From positions 2,309 to 49,533 of the forward strand of contig VXPE01000088.1 of the NCBI GenBank assembly GCA_009839745.1: DNA of 47,225 bases, in the 5' to 3' direction. Source of the DNA: Candidatus Poribacteria bacterium. GTDB lineage: Bacteria; Poribacteria; WGA-4E; WGA-3G. A program made the translations under genes and the position numbers. The notes under the pieces are model-generated. The model was not told the origin of the DNA. It searched no databases and was given only the letters and a program-made list of their open reading frames with translations. Shown here in pieces: positions 1 to 8,617 of the stretch; position 1 is the first letter of the stretch; each line of letters opens with the position of its first letter.

Positions 1-93
1 CAGATATCGCCGATGTCCGATCAGAACTCAAGGCAGATATCGCCGATGTCCGATCAGAACTCAAGGCAGATATCGCCGATGTCCGATCGGATA
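1..93 (+). repeat. 33-bp tandem repeat inside the coiled-coil gene
   Basis: Two base-identical 33-bp units (1-33 and 34-66) are followed by a third that diverges near position 89. The unit length is a multiple of three, so each copy adds one 11-residue hendecad without shifting the frame. More copies may lie upstream of the window edge. DNA-level identity suggests recent expansion by slippage or recombination. Confidence 0.85.
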
Positions 94-245
94 TTCAATC
101 TTTAGATGATCGATTTCGAAATGTTGAAACCGCTGTAGCGGGAACGACAGCCGTTGCGACATACAAGAAAACATTGATTGACTGGTTATTTCGTATCGCA
201 GCCGCAATCGGTGTCGGCGGTGCAATCAAGGCGTTTTTGTCTTGA
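1..245 (+). CDS. C-terminal part of a coiled-coil protein with a terminal membrane segment (5' end outside window)
   Basis: The frame is open from the window edge to the TGA at 243-245. It begins with perfect 11-residue repeats (DIADVRSELKA), then a degenerate unit, a short linker and a C-terminal hydrophobic helix (WLFRIAAAIGVGGAIKAFL), ending FLS. Eleven-residue periodicity is typical of hendecad coiled coils. A coiled coil followed by a C-terminal membrane anchor resembles DUF1640-like and Borrelia Bdr-like proteins, though I claim similarity of architecture only. The start lies upstream of the window, so length and function are unknown. The protein at 14363-14788 has a comparable coiled-coil plus membrane-helix plan. 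Confidence 0.7.
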   Translation, partial: DIADVRSELKADIADVRSELKADIADVRSDIQSLDDRFRNVETAVAGTTAVATYKKTLIDWLFRIAAAIGVGGAIKAFLS

Positions 246-352
246 AGGCGATCATGTCCGAGGCGCCGACTGGGGCAACGCGTCCGTGAGTGTTCGCTAT
301 TGAAGGAAACCCATCCAAGCCATTTTCCATTAGCAGAGGTTATCAAAATGTT

Positions 353-1825
353 CTATTCTAACAGATACACATGAATCGTCCTGTCTTTTGCCCGTGAAAA
401 CGCAGGCAGTGTTTTTACCATGCGTCCCCGTTGGCGAATCCAAGTGCGAACCCTCGCCTCAGCGTCAAAGACGTTAAAACTCGCTACATCCACAAGAAAC
501 CATAAGCGTTCCCTTTCCGAAGTTTTCCATTCTCTTTCAAATGCTTCCGAATCTTCTAATAACCCACCGATGTAAATGGGTGTTAATTCCGGAAGATAAT
601 ACCGACCCATCTCAGGTTCTGAAAGCACAACTTTATCGGTCGGTTTCTTCTCCGCTTCTACGACTTCAAACGCCTCTCGCCACTGCGGTCTCCCACCGTT
701 TTCAATTTTAAAATAGAGATAATCTTGCGACAGGAGTGTCACCAAAAGCACACACGGCACAAGTATACCGAGCGTGTTTCCCGATGCCGTCCCTGTTGCT
801 TCCCAGACCCGTTCGCACCCACCTTTCCCTGTAGGAGCGAGCTGTGCTCGCGATTGCTGTGTCTTTTCACAAATTCGTTCGCACGCAACACCTGCCAGAA
901 TGAAATAGGCAGGTGTTGTCCAAAATAGGTAATAACCCGCAACGTTTTGGAGCTGCGATGCGATCAGAAAAAGAATTAACGGGATACCCGCATAACAGAG
1001 TAAAAAAAGCGTAGCTCTGTTGAATCGGGTCGCGATGGGGGCAAAAAAGGCGGTAACAGCGACTGGAATACTTACGCCTTGGACGAGCGTTAGCACGATA
1101 TAGAGTGGACTCCGCTGCCAGACGTTGCGTCCCCATCCAGAGAAGAGATAACCTCGCACCTGTGGTAGTATGAGTGCCAACACCGGCACCGCGAACGGGA
1201 GAAAGAAAATGAGGAGATTCAACCACCGCTTTCTGTTGGAGTTTTCTAATAGGCAGATCAGGGTGTATGCCGCTAAAGCCGGAACGATCACAACGGCGAG
1301 CGTATGCGAAAGAATTAAACAGAGACAGGAAACGAGCGCGCCTATGGTTAAAAGCGTTGAATCGCGTTCAAGGGAGGCATAGAATAACCACCCCGTCAGG
1401 ACACCAAAGAAAAAGGTGAAGACCGGATAACGCGCATTTTGTGCCCAGAACAGGTGCCAACTTGAGCATGCCACAAAGGCACTGCTCAGGAGTCCGATCC
1501 GCCAATTGAAAAGGGCTCGTCCGAACCCAAAAACCATGGGAATCGAGGCGATTCCGACCAGGCACGGAATTAAGCGGCTCCCCCACTCACGACTGCCAGC
1601 AATTGAGATTGATAGTTTCACTGCCAGATAGGGGATCGGGTTTGGGATAACTCGCCAACTGTCGCCTGAAAGGTTTTGTGCGTCTCGAACCGTGAAAACC
1701 TCATCAATCCAGAAACTCCACTGCCCAAGGTTCAAAAATCGGAGTGCTGTCCCGAACAATACAACAACGCTCAAAAACATAATATGCATCTTTTTTGGGC
1801 AATGTTTTGTTGAAAATTTCAGCAT
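353..1825 (-). CDS. GT-C fold membrane glycosyltransferase (ArnT/PMT-like, GT39-like)
   Basis: 490 residues with many hydrophobic segments. The first large loop carries an acidic pair in the context WIDEVFTVRDA (D41-E42), which is the expected position for the metal/lipid-phosphate-sugar binding motif of PMT_2/ArnT-type enzymes. Such proteins sit in the inner membrane and move a sugar from a polyprenyl-phosphate carrier to an acceptor in the periplasm. The acceptor cannot be read here. The start at 1825 has no clear Shine-Dalgarno, and an internal ATG near residue 13 is an alternative. A palindromic repeat lies in frame inside the gene (829-856) and encodes a linker-like stretch just before a predicted late membrane helix. 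Confidence 0.75.
   Translation of the reverse strand: MLKFSTKHCPKKMHIMFLSVVVLFGTALRFLNLGQWSFWIDEVFTVRDAQNLSGDSWRVIPNPIPYLAVKLSISIAGSREWGSRLIPCLVGIASIPMVFGFGRALFNWRIGLLSSAFVACSSWHLFWAQNARYPVFTFFFGVLTGWLFYASLERDSTLLTIGALVSCLCLILSHTLAVVIVPALAAYTLICLLENSNRKRWLNLLIFFLPFAVPVLALILPQVRGYLFSGWGRNVWQRSPLYIVLTLVQGVSIPVAVTAFFAPIATRFNRATLFLLCYAGIPLILFLIASQLQNVAGYYLFWTTPAYFILAGVACERICEKTQQSRAQLAPTGKGGCERVWEATGTASGNTLGILVPCVLLVTLLSQDYLYFKIENGGRPQWREAFEVVEAEKKPTDKVVLSEPEMGRYYLPELTPIYIGGLLEDSEAFEREWKTSERERLWFLVDVASFNVFDAEARVRTWIRQRGRMVKTLPAFSRAKDRTIHVYLLE
829..856. repeat. REP-like palindrome within the glycosyltransferase gene
   Basis: The sequence GTAGGAGCGAGCTGTGCTCG forms a short GC-rich hairpin (GCGAGC/GCTCGC). 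It resembles the REP palindromes of Pseudomonas, which typically start GTAGGAGCGAGC. It is in frame in the host gene and adds residues such as QQSRAQLAPTGKGG on the minus strand. Only this copy is obvious in the window. Confidence 0.5.
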
Positions 1826-1847
1826 TTTTTTAAGAGTTTGTCTCGCA

Positions 1848-1990
1848 GTGAGAGTTATCCGTTATCTGTTATCAGTTTTAAAAATTGTCCGCTATCCATT
1901 ATCCACTATCGGTTAAATGCTTGTGGTGTTTACATTACTAACAACTGAAAATGAGCGAAGCGAATGTACTGACAACCGATAACTATTAAT
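1848..1990. repeat. Intergenic repeat-rich spacer with TTATC/GATAA inverted repeats
   Basis: The 412-bp gap between the glycosyltransferase start and the barrel gene holds a tract of near-direct TTATC words (1853-1875), an inner part with GAGCGAAGCGAA, and an inverted counterpart (GACAACCGATAACT) near 1970. The same AGTTATCAGTT/AACTGATAACT words recur at 2966-3056 and, weakly, near 14945. This looks like a dispersed non-coding repeat. No gene is seen in the rest of the gap. Confidence 0.5.
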
Positions 1991-2237
1991 TGGCACGCGT
2001 TTTGCTTTAAGCGAAAACAGGTGCACAATACGCACGGGTGAAAGCCTGTTCTCCTTTTATTCAAAAAGTGTCGAAAAGGAGAGGCAAAATCACTATATCA
2101 CAAATTTATGCTGAAGTCAAACGGTCTCTTTCGCTATGAAAACCGCAGACTGACAGTATCGCACCGTGAAAGTACGTTGCTCAAATTTTAATATAACCTT
2201 GTAGACGCGTTTCAAAACGCGTATAAAGGAGATTTTG

Positions 2238-2954
2238 ATGAAAACGCATACGTTTTGGATGGTTCGTTTGTTGGTAATGGTTTGTATTTTCGCAGTTGGT
2301 AGTATCCCAATGGCTTATGCAGACGCGCATGAAGCCGGTGAAGAGATGGCAGAAGAAGAAGCATCAGAGGTTTCTGGGTGGTTCCGGACGGATACAGATA
2401 GTTTAGGGACACAGATCTGGGTGGGTGCCAGCCATTCTCCAAGTTTCCTCGGCGGTCTTTCTCTGGATACCGATATTTACGTCGTTGGCACATTCGGTGA
2501 ATTAGACATCGGACTCGGCATTCCCGTCGTCGATAGCGATGACCTGTCCCTTAGTTTTCTCCCCATGGTGGGTATTGGGTTTGATTACGCCGCCGCGGAC
2601 GGCCCTTCTTCCTTGATTGCCCCGCAGCTGTTTACATATCTCACCGCGGGTTCCATCTATTTTGAATCATGGATACAAGGGTTCTTGAATTCCATGTTTG
2701 ATTATGGTGACGATTCCTTTTACACACGCAATTTTGTCCTCTATTCGCTGAATGATACCGTTGCTATCGGTCCACAAGTAGAAGTGACCTTTGATTTGAC
2801 CGCAAGCGAAATCAGTAGTATAGCACCCGGTCTCCGTGCCAATGTCGGCTATGGGGAAAATAACACGCTCGGCGTTTTTGTCGGATTTGAGACCCAAAAA
2901 GGTGAAGATGAAACAGGGATCACCGGCAGAATGACTTTCGTCCGTTCCTGGTAA
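2238..2954 (+). CDS. Small outer-membrane beta-barrel-like protein
   Basis: 238 residues from the ATG at 2238, which has an AAGGAG ribosome site six bases upstream (an overlapping TTG at 2235 is less likely). There is a signal peptide with an ADA-type cleavage region, then an acidic linker (HEAGEEMAEEEASE). The rest alternates hydrophobic and polar residues in strand-like blocks and ends in an aromatic residue (FVRSW), as outer-membrane barrels do. It lies 127 bp upstream of an ammonium transporter in the same direction, so a role in nutrient passage across the outer membrane is possible. That is inference from position only. No named family is certain. Confidence 0.6.
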   Translation: MKTHTFWMVRLLVMVCIFAVGSIPMAYADAHEAGEEMAEEEASEVSGWFRTDTDSLGTQIWVGASHSPSFLGGLSLDTDIYVVGTFGELDIGLGIPVVDSDDLSLSFLPMVGIGFDYAAADGPSSLIAPQLFTYLTAGSIYFESWIQGFLNSMFDYGDDSFYTRNFVLYSLNDTVAIGPQVEVTFDLTASEISSIAPGLRANVGYGENNTLGVFVGFETQKGEDETGITGRMTFVRSW

Positions 2955-2965
2955 GGATGGAAACT

Positions 2966-3056
2966 ATCGGTTGTTAGTTATCAGTTATTTTAGTACCAAG
3001 AACGGGTTTGATGTATGAGTCTTTCTTCACTGACTGCTGACAACTGATAACTGACT
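2966..3056. repeat. Dispersed inverted repeat between barrel and ammonium transporter genes
   Basis: Left arm GGTTGTTAGTTATCAGTT near 2969 and right arm TGACAACTGATAACTGAC near 3036 form an inverted repeat of about 90 bp, occupying nearly the whole intergenic gap. It shares words with the repeat at 1848-1990. It could act as an mRNA hairpin between the two genes. It does not look like a U-tailed terminator. Confidence 0.55.
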
Positions 3057-3081
3057 GCTGCTCTACAAGGAGATATTTCAA

Positions 3082-4419
3082 ATGAAAAGTAAGGTTATCA
3101 TAACAGTTTTGGTACTCACCTGTTTGCTGAGCCTGAACGTTTTCGCCTTAAACGGATCCATTGAGGGTGAGAAGGTTTCTGACGCGAAGTATATGGCAGA
3201 CACGTTGTGGGTGCTTGTTGCTGCATTTCTGGTTTTCTTTATGCAGGCAGGCTTCGCTATGGTGGAGTCTGGCTTCACCCGTGCCAAGAACGCCGTCAAC
3301 ATTCTGATGAAAAACTTGCTGGACTTCTCGATGGGTTCGATTGCTTATTGGGCGATCGGGTTTGCCATTATGTTTGGCACAGGTAGCGCATTCATGGGAT
3401 TGAGTGGTTGGTTTGTCCCCGCTGATTCTACAGCGTTTGCTTCATTAGAGTGGAGCTCCGTCCCGACACACGCCGCTTGGCTCTTCCAGTTGGTGTTCGC
3501 CGCAACCGCCGCAACTATCGTTTCTGGGGCAATGGCGGAACGGACACAGTTCAAAAGCTACCTGATTTACAGCGTCTTCATCACAGGTATCATCTACCCC
3601 GTTGTTGGACACTGGGTTTGGGGCGGGGGTTGGCTATCAGACTTCGGTATGTCAGATTTTGCGGGATCTACAGTTGTTCACTCAACCGGTGGCTGGCTCG
3701 CCCTGACAGGTGCCGTCGTTTTGGGTCCCCGTGCAGGTAAATACGATAGCGATGGAAATCCACGACCGATTGCTGGGCACAACCTACCGCTCGCCGCACT
3801 CGGGGTCTTTATCTTGTGGCTCGGTTGGTTCGGATTTAATCCCGGGAGTCAGATGGGTGCGGATGCAGCCGAAATTTCAGGTATTGCCGTAACAACGAAC
3901 CTCGCAGCTGCCGCAGGTGCCATTACTGCGATGATTACCGCATGGATTTTCCTTGGCAAACCCGATGCTGGTATGTCACTCAACGGTGCACTCGCTGGAT
4001 TGGTAGCAATTACTGCAGGGTGCGCATCGGTGAGTCCTGTCTCCGCAGCGATTATCGGTGCACTCGGTGGTATTGTGGTCGTTTTGAGTGTTCTGATGTT
4101 TGAAAAACTTCGCATTGATGATCCGGTCGGTGCCATCTCTGTCCACGGAACGTGTGGTGCCTTAGGCACAATCCTCCTTGGATTTTTCGACAGTTCAAAC
4201 GGGGTTTTCTTCGGTGGAGGCTTTGGACTCCTCTGGGCACAAATCGTCGGTGTCGTTTCCGTGCTTGTATGGTGTCTCGTTACTGGTTTTATTCTATTCT
4301 ATGGAATTAAGGCTGTTACAGGGTTAAGGGTTAGTGAAGAGGAAGAACAAACAGGACTCGACTATGAAGAACACGGCGCGAGTGCGTATCCTGATTTTAA
4401 TGTTTCCTCAATGCGTTAG
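3082..4419 (+). CDS. amt: Ammonium transporter, Amt/MEP family (first of two)
   Basis: 445 residues with an N-terminal signal peptide (LSLNVFA) followed by the typical Amt start (WVLVAAFLVFFMQAGFAMVE) and about eleven membrane helices. The twin pore histidines are visible as H200 (VVHSTGGW) and H355 (SVHGTCGALG). The C-terminal tail (LRVSEEEEQTGLDYEEHG) is the standard cytoplasmic tail that GlnK-type proteins bind. The product imports ammonium/ammonia across the inner membrane. The start has AAGGAG eight bases upstream. It is followed by a strong terminator and a second Amt gene. No glnB/glnK gene is nearby. Confidence 0.95.
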   Translation: MKSKVIITVLVLTCLLSLNVFALNGSIEGEKVSDAKYMADTLWVLVAAFLVFFMQAGFAMVESGFTRAKNAVNILMKNLLDFSMGSIAYWAIGFAIMFGTGSAFMGLSGWFVPADSTAFASLEWSSVPTHAAWLFQLVFAATAATIVSGAMAERTQFKSYLIYSVFITGIIYPVVGHWVWGGGWLSDFGMSDFAGSTVVHSTGGWLALTGAVVLGPRAGKYDSDGNPRPIAGHNLPLAALGVFILWLGWFGFNPGSQMGADAAEISGIAVTTNLAAAAGAITAMITAWIFLGKPDAGMSLNGALAGLVAITAGCASVSPVSAAIIGALGGIVVVLSVLMFEKLRIDDPVGAISVHGTCGALGTILLGFFDSSNGVFFGGGFGLLWAQIVGVVSVLVWCLVTGFILFYGIKAVTGLRVSEEEEQTGLDYEEHGASAYPDFNVSSMR

Positions 4420-4473
4420 ATATATTTCAATGTAGTCTTCGCTCCAAATAGGACGGAGACATAAAACCGAATA

Positions 4474-4547
4474 GGAACGTCCACATGAAGTTTCACTTAT
4501 ATCCCTGAGTTTACTTCACGTGCTGTGGACGTTCCACTTTTTTTATT
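4474..4547 (+). terminator. Rho-independent terminator after the first amt gene
   Basis: Arms GGAACGTCCACA (from 4474) and TGTGGACGTTCC (ending near 4534) pair perfectly. Flanking GAAG/CTTC can extend the stem, and a T-rich run (ACTTTTTTTATTT) follows. It separates the two amt genes into independent transcripts. Confidence 0.85.
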
Positions 4548-4580
4548 TACCACTTAACCGAAAGGAAAAATTAAAAACGT

Positions 4581-4609
4581 TTGATACTATTCTGATATTC
4601 TGATAAAAT
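4581..4609 (+). promoter_or_regulatory. Sigma-70-type promoter for the second amt gene
   Basis: TTGATA (4581-4586), 17-bp spacer, TAAAAT (4604-4609). The site lies about 190 bp before the second amt start and just after the terminator of the first, so the leader is long. Confidence 0.6.
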
Positions 4610-4756
4610 GCTGAAGTAATAGATTCTCAGAATTAATATCTCTTTCAAGAAACCGTGAGTGGGACACAACTACCTGTCCCTACAAAAATGGAAGAAGTAG
4701 ACAAAGTTGTCTACTTTCAAAGAACAAAAAACAAGCAACATCTGCTTGTGCTGAAA

Positions 4757-4850
4757 GCAAGCCTTGGCTTGCGAGATTCATCGAATGGAGGATACAGATG
4801 CAACAACGATGTGCATCGCAATCTGCGCTTTTCACAGCAAGTTTTGGCTT
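4757..4850 (+). repeat. GCAAGCC palindromes before and inside the second amt gene
   Basis: GCAAGCCTTGGCTTGC (4757-4772) is a perfect palindrome. A related one, GCAAGTTTTGGCTTGC, lies at about 4838-4853 inside the coding sequence and gives the unusual N-terminal residues (TASFGLQAAP) ahead of the signal peptide. The start region of the gene therefore seems to have absorbed a repeat. Confidence 0.5.
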
Positions 4851-6207
4851 GCAAGCTGCGCCAAAAAGCCGATCTGGTTATACACGAATTAGAACGCTAA
4901 TTGTTATTTTACTGTTGTGTGGCGTGCCGAGTTTAGCGATGGCGCAAGAGACAGCTACCGCTGATTCAGGCGACACGGCTTGGATGCTGACGGCTACTGC
5001 CCTGGTGCTCTTTATGACGATCCCTGGACTTGCACTTTTCTATGGCGGACTCGTGCGCGTCCAAAACGTCCTCTCTGTGCTTATGCAATGTTTCGCATTG
5101 ACAGGCTTGATTACGATTGTGTGGGTCGTCTGTGGCTACAGTCTCGCCTTTAACACTGATGGCATGGAGGCAGGGACCTTGACCGTCACTTCTTTTGTCG
5201 GCGGATTCGGGACCATGTTTTTACGCGGTATCGGTGTGGACACCCTCTCTGGGACTATCCCCGAAACCGTTTTTATTACGTTCCAGTTGACCTTTGCCAT
5301 CATCACACCCGCCCTTATTGCGGGAGCATTCGCGGAACGGATGAAATTCTCGGCAATGTTAATCTTCTCCGTGGTTTGGTCGATTATAGTATACGCCCCC
5401 CTCTGCCACATGGCATGGTCAGGGGATGGTTCGTTATTTGGCGATATTATTGGCGCGCTTGATTTCGCAGGCGGGACCGTTGTGCATATTAACGCAGGTA
5501 TCGCAGCTTTAATTGCTGCCATCTTAGTCGGAAAACGACTCGGTTACCAAACAACAGCGATGCCTCCACACAGTTTGACGCTCACCGTCGTTGGGGCTTC
5601 CATGCTCTGGGTAGGCTGGTTCGGCTTCAATGCTGGCAGTGCTGTTGCTGCTGATGGGGCCGCTGGTATGGCGATGCTTGTCACCCAGATTTCAACAGCT
5701 ACCGCTGCTGTTGCGTGGATGTTTGTTGAATGGGCGAAACACGGAAAACCGAGTGCCTTAGGCATTGTCACTGGAGCCGTGGCTGGCTTGGTTGCTATTA
5801 CCCCCGCCTCAGGTTCTGTCGGACCGATTGGCGCACTTGCTATCGGTATTGTCTCTGGCATTGTCTGCTTCTGGGGCGCAACCAGCCTGAAGGCACAACT
5901 CGGTTATGATGATTCTTTGGATGCATTTGGCGTTCACGGTATCGGTGGAATTGTCGGTGCCTTAATGACTGGCATTTTTGTCGCTGAGGGCTTAGGCGGT
6001 GTTGGATTAGCGGAAGGTATGACAATAGGCACACAAGTATGGGCGCAGCTACTCAGTATCATTGTTACTGTTGTTTGGAGTGGCGGGCTTTCATTTATTA
6101 TCCTCAAAATTGTAGATGCCACAGTCGGCTTACGCGTAGAAGAGGATGACGAACGGATGGGGCTCGACCTGTCGCAACACAACGAACGTGGATACAACCT
6201 CTCATAG
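4798..6207 (+). CDS. amt: Ammonium transporter, Amt/MEP family (second)
   Basis: 469 residues with an Amt core: WMLTATALVLFMTIPGLALF, pore histidines H230 (VVHINAGI) and H380 (GVHGIGGIVG), and the C-terminal LRVEEDDERMGLDLSQHNE tail. A signal peptide (LLLCGVPSLAMAQ) is preceded by about 35 repeat-derived residues. The start at 4798 is supported by GGAGG seven bases upstream, and no later ATG precedes the signal peptide. The second helix contains GLVRVQNVLSVLMQ, the usual form for this subfamily, unlike the first transporter (ESGFTRAKNAVNILMK). The two are different Amt subclasses rather than a recent duplication. Confidence 0.95.
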   Translation: MQQRCASQSALFTASFGLQAAPKSRSGYTRIRTLIVILLLCGVPSLAMAQETATADSGDTAWMLTATALVLFMTIPGLALFYGGLVRVQNVLSVLMQCFALTGLITIVWVVCGYSLAFNTDGMEAGTLTVTSFVGGFGTMFLRGIGVDTLSGTIPETVFITFQLTFAIITPALIAGAFAERMKFSAMLIFSVVWSIIVYAPLCHMAWSGDGSLFGDIIGALDFAGGTVVHINAGIAALIAAILVGKRLGYQTTAMPPHSLTLTVVGASMLWVGWFGFNAGSAVAADGAAGMAMLVTQISTATAAVAWMFVEWAKHGKPSALGIVTGAVAGLVAITPASGSVGPIGALAIGIVSGIVCFWGATSLKAQLGYDDSLDAFGVHGIGGIVGALMTGIFVAEGLGGVGLAEGMTIGTQVWAQLLSIIVTVVWSGGLSFIILKIVDATVGLRVEEDDERMGLDLSQHNERGYNLS

Positions 6208-6241
6208 AGGCATCTGCTTTCTGATTTTGTGTGGTTAATGT

Positions 6242-6270
6242 AAGGGCGGATCCTTGTGTCCGCCCTTTTA
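6242..6270 (+). terminator. Rho-independent terminator after the second amt gene
   Basis: AAGGGCGGA and TCCGCCCTT pair around an 8-base loop, followed by TTA. It lies about 35 bp after the amt stop and upstream of the convergent hydrolase gene. Confidence 0.75.
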
Positions 6271-6288
6271 TGGTGCATTAGAAAAACC

Positions 6289-6312
6289 GGTAGGTGCGGT
6301 TTCTAACCGCAC
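6289..6312. repeat. Short GC palindrome, copy 1 (GGTAGGTGCGG family)
   Basis: GGTAGGTGCGGTTTCTAACC is followed by GCAC, giving a hairpin of GTGCGGTT with AACCGCAC. The same core occurs at 11840-11866 inside MITE B and at 32432-32456 inside MITE C. It therefore behaves as a mobile palindromic module that travels alone or inside larger elements. Confidence 0.6.
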
Positions 6313-6375
6313 GGATCCGTCGGTGTACACTCAATTTTCCTATAATGCGCAGCTCACAAATACATATTGCAAAGT

Positions 6376-8382
6376 CTATCCAATGACCTGTGTGATTATA
6401 TCCTCATCGGACAACTTATCTTTTTCGACAAGCAAGTTCTGACCTGCTCCGATATCCCCATAAACCTCAGTGATCCATCCCGTATCAAATACGTCACCAG
6501 TGTTATGGATAGCCAGCGGTCGCGGTGCGACAAGTGTTCCAGCTGTCCGAAGATCGCCTGCTTGACGGATGCTCGGTATCGGTAAGGTTTCCAAGAACGC
6601 CGCATCGCTGTTGAGGGCGTATGCGGCCGCATCCACGACAACGTTTTTGACCTCCGTAAATGCAGCTGCCAGTAAACTCCACAATCCCGCTTCCCCTATC
6701 CCGATCAGATTCACCTGTGAAACATCGCCTCTGTTTGTGAAGCAGTGCAGTGCCGTTACAATATCTTGCACGCGTAGGGCTGCGGTTGTTCGGTTATAGG
6801 TGGTGAAGTAATTGGTAGTTTCCGATCTCTCATAGTCGCTATGCTCACCCGTCCCAAAAACATCAATAACCAGTACTTTCTGGTCAGCACTGAGTAAATC
6901 CGTGATGAGCGAAGAAGGTTCGCCTGTCTCCGAATTGATTAAATTCGCCTTACCCTCTGGATGAACAATCAGTGTTACCGGATCGTGTTCTACTTGGGGT
7001 TCTCGACTAAATAGAAGAGCAGGGATGGCGTCCCCTATACCTTTTCTACCAATGACAAGATGTTTCGCGGATAAATTGGTATGATACGTTGTCGGAAATG
7101 CGCCGTCTGGTTCAACAAGCGTTACATCCGTGCTTTTCGGGAGGTGCAACCCGAGCGCGTGTTGTAACCCGCTACCTATTTCTTCGCGAAATGTTTGGAG
7201 TTCCGTTTCGTTCGTCGGCTTCACTTTTTCGAGGGCTTCTTGGGATCTGTTCGCCCAAACCGGTAGAAACTCGTCCTGTTTCATGGCGTGCGGCGGTAGA
7301 TCGCGTTCCGAGAAAACCAGCAGTGCCTCATCTGGTTCAACTTCAAACGCCACCTCTTTAAACGCCGAAGTGTCCGCTGCTTCCAGAAACCACTTCGCGA
7401 ACCATGCGTAGACCGCTTCACGGCTTTCCTTATTGTAGTTATGCTCTGCGTCTATCTGAACCTGATGTACTTTGTCTTCCGCATCGAAGTGCGCATAGAT
7501 ACTTCGGATAGCGGGATATTCAACCGTGGGTGTATTTACCGTCCAGTCGCCTGTCGCGGACACGAGTAGGAGTGGACGCGGTGCCATCAGCGCGCCGATT
7601 TCAATGTTACTCGCATCTAAACGCAGGTTCGGTGCGTTTTCACAGATACATCCGCCTTGCATCGTGGCTGAGATCATATTGACGGGTGCGGAGACCTTAA
7701 TGCGTTCATCAACCGCCGTCAATATAAAAGTCTGTGTGCCACCGCCTGATGCCCCCGTACATCCAATACGTTCATTATCCACATCTGGTAGACTCTCCAA
7801 AAAGTCGATGGAACGGATACTGTTCTGGAGTTGAAGTCCCATCGCATTGAGTCCCCACAGTCCTTCGTGTATGCCGCCGTAATTGTGTTCTATCTGTTTA
7901 CCGCTGTCGTTGTAGCCGATCATATCGTAAGCAAAAATGACGTAGCCCTGCTTAGCGAAGTTGATACAGCGACCGGGGATTGAACCCCGCTCGATACTCT
8001 CAAGCCTCCCGCGACTCCAGTGTCCATGGGGACTCACAATTCCTGGGAACGGACCGGATTTCCCAAGGGGTCGGTACAGATTTCCGGTCGTGAAGAAGCC
8101 GGGAAAGGGTTCAAAATAGACCTTTTCGATGGTGTAATCGTCTCGCTCGATTCTCCCGAAGATCTCGGCATTTAGGGGTGTCGGTTCGTGCATTGGAACC
8201 AAGCCGTTAGCGACACGAACCTGCTGACGCAAGGCTGCCGCTTTTTCAGTCCATTCCGCTTTCGTATAACCGGGAAAGGTATAAGGGGTGTTGAGGGTGC
8301 GCGGCGTGCCACCGCGGGCATCGCTAACACGCTGCGAAGCCTCAGCAAAAACGTGGGCGAGTTCGTGATGTTGTTCAGCCAT
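6376..8382 (-). CDS. Alpha/beta hydrolase with a duplicated, apparently inactive second hydrolase-like domain
   Basis: 668 residues with an ideal ribosome site (GGAGGAGAT). Residues about 80-335 form an acetyl-xylan-esterase/dienelactone-hydrolase-like domain: nucleophile elbow GASGG with Ser212, acid Asp279 (TGDW) and His314 (AEHNYN). The second half repeats the APRPL landmark (MAPRPLLLV early, VAPRPLAIH late), but its elbow reads GIGEAG, with Glu where Ser is expected, so it is probably structural. No signal peptide is present, which suggests cytosolic action on an ester or acyl-sugar substrate. The substrate is unknown. The gene is transcribed alone, convergent with amt. Confidence 0.75.
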   Translation of the reverse strand: MAEQHHELAHVFAEASQRVSDARGGTPRTLNTPYTFPGYTKAEWTEKAAALRQQVRVANGLVPMHEPTPLNAEIFGRIERDDYTIEKVYFEPFPGFFTTGNLYRPLGKSGPFPGIVSPHGHWSRGRLESIERGSIPGRCINFAKQGYVIFAYDMIGYNDSGKQIEHNYGGIHEGLWGLNAMGLQLQNSIRSIDFLESLPDVDNERIGCTGASGGGTQTFILTAVDERIKVSAPVNMISATMQGGCICENAPNLRLDASNIEIGALMAPRPLLLVSATGDWTVNTPTVEYPAIRSIYAHFDAEDKVHQVQIDAEHNYNKESREAVYAWFAKWFLEAADTSAFKEVAFEVEPDEALLVFSERDLPPHAMKQDEFLPVWANRSQEALEKVKPTNETELQTFREEIGSGLQHALGLHLPKSTDVTLVEPDGAFPTTYHTNLSAKHLVIGRKGIGDAIPALLFSREPQVEHDPVTLIVHPEGKANLINSETGEPSSLITDLLSADQKVLVIDVFGTGEHSDYERSETTNYFTTYNRTTAALRVQDIVTALHCFTNRGDVSQVNLIGIGEAGLWSLLAAAFTEVKNVVVDAAAYALNSDAAFLETLPIPSIRQAGDLRTAGTLVAPRPLAIHNTGDVFDTGWITEVYGDIGAGQNLLVEKDKLSDEDIITQVIG

Positions 8383-8566
8383 TTTTTATCTCCTCCAAAT
8401 GCTTTGCAATGAATAAATCCATGTAATGATACCTCGCAAATAGCGCATAGACTGTTTCCTCTTACCCCTACAGATTTCGCTGTAGCACGGTTGTTTACCT
8501 ATGTTGTAAATTAAGTCGCAGTCAGTATAACAGGTCGCGAGGGCTTTGTCAAATTAATAAACGTCC

Positions 8567-8595
8567 TTGATTTTCCGAACACATTCTGGTATAAT
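8567..8595 (+). promoter_or_regulatory. Sigma-70-type promoter for purD
   Basis: TTGATT (8567-8572), 17-bp spacer, TATAAT (8590-8595). The purD ATG at 8618 follows after a short leader with AAAAAGGA as ribosome site. Confidence 0.8.
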
Positions 8596-8617
8596 ACAGT
8601 CAAAAAGGATATGTAGC

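Noticed and set aside
1-66. 33-bp repeats as a CRISPR array
   Set aside because: There are no spacers; the units are contiguous and coding.
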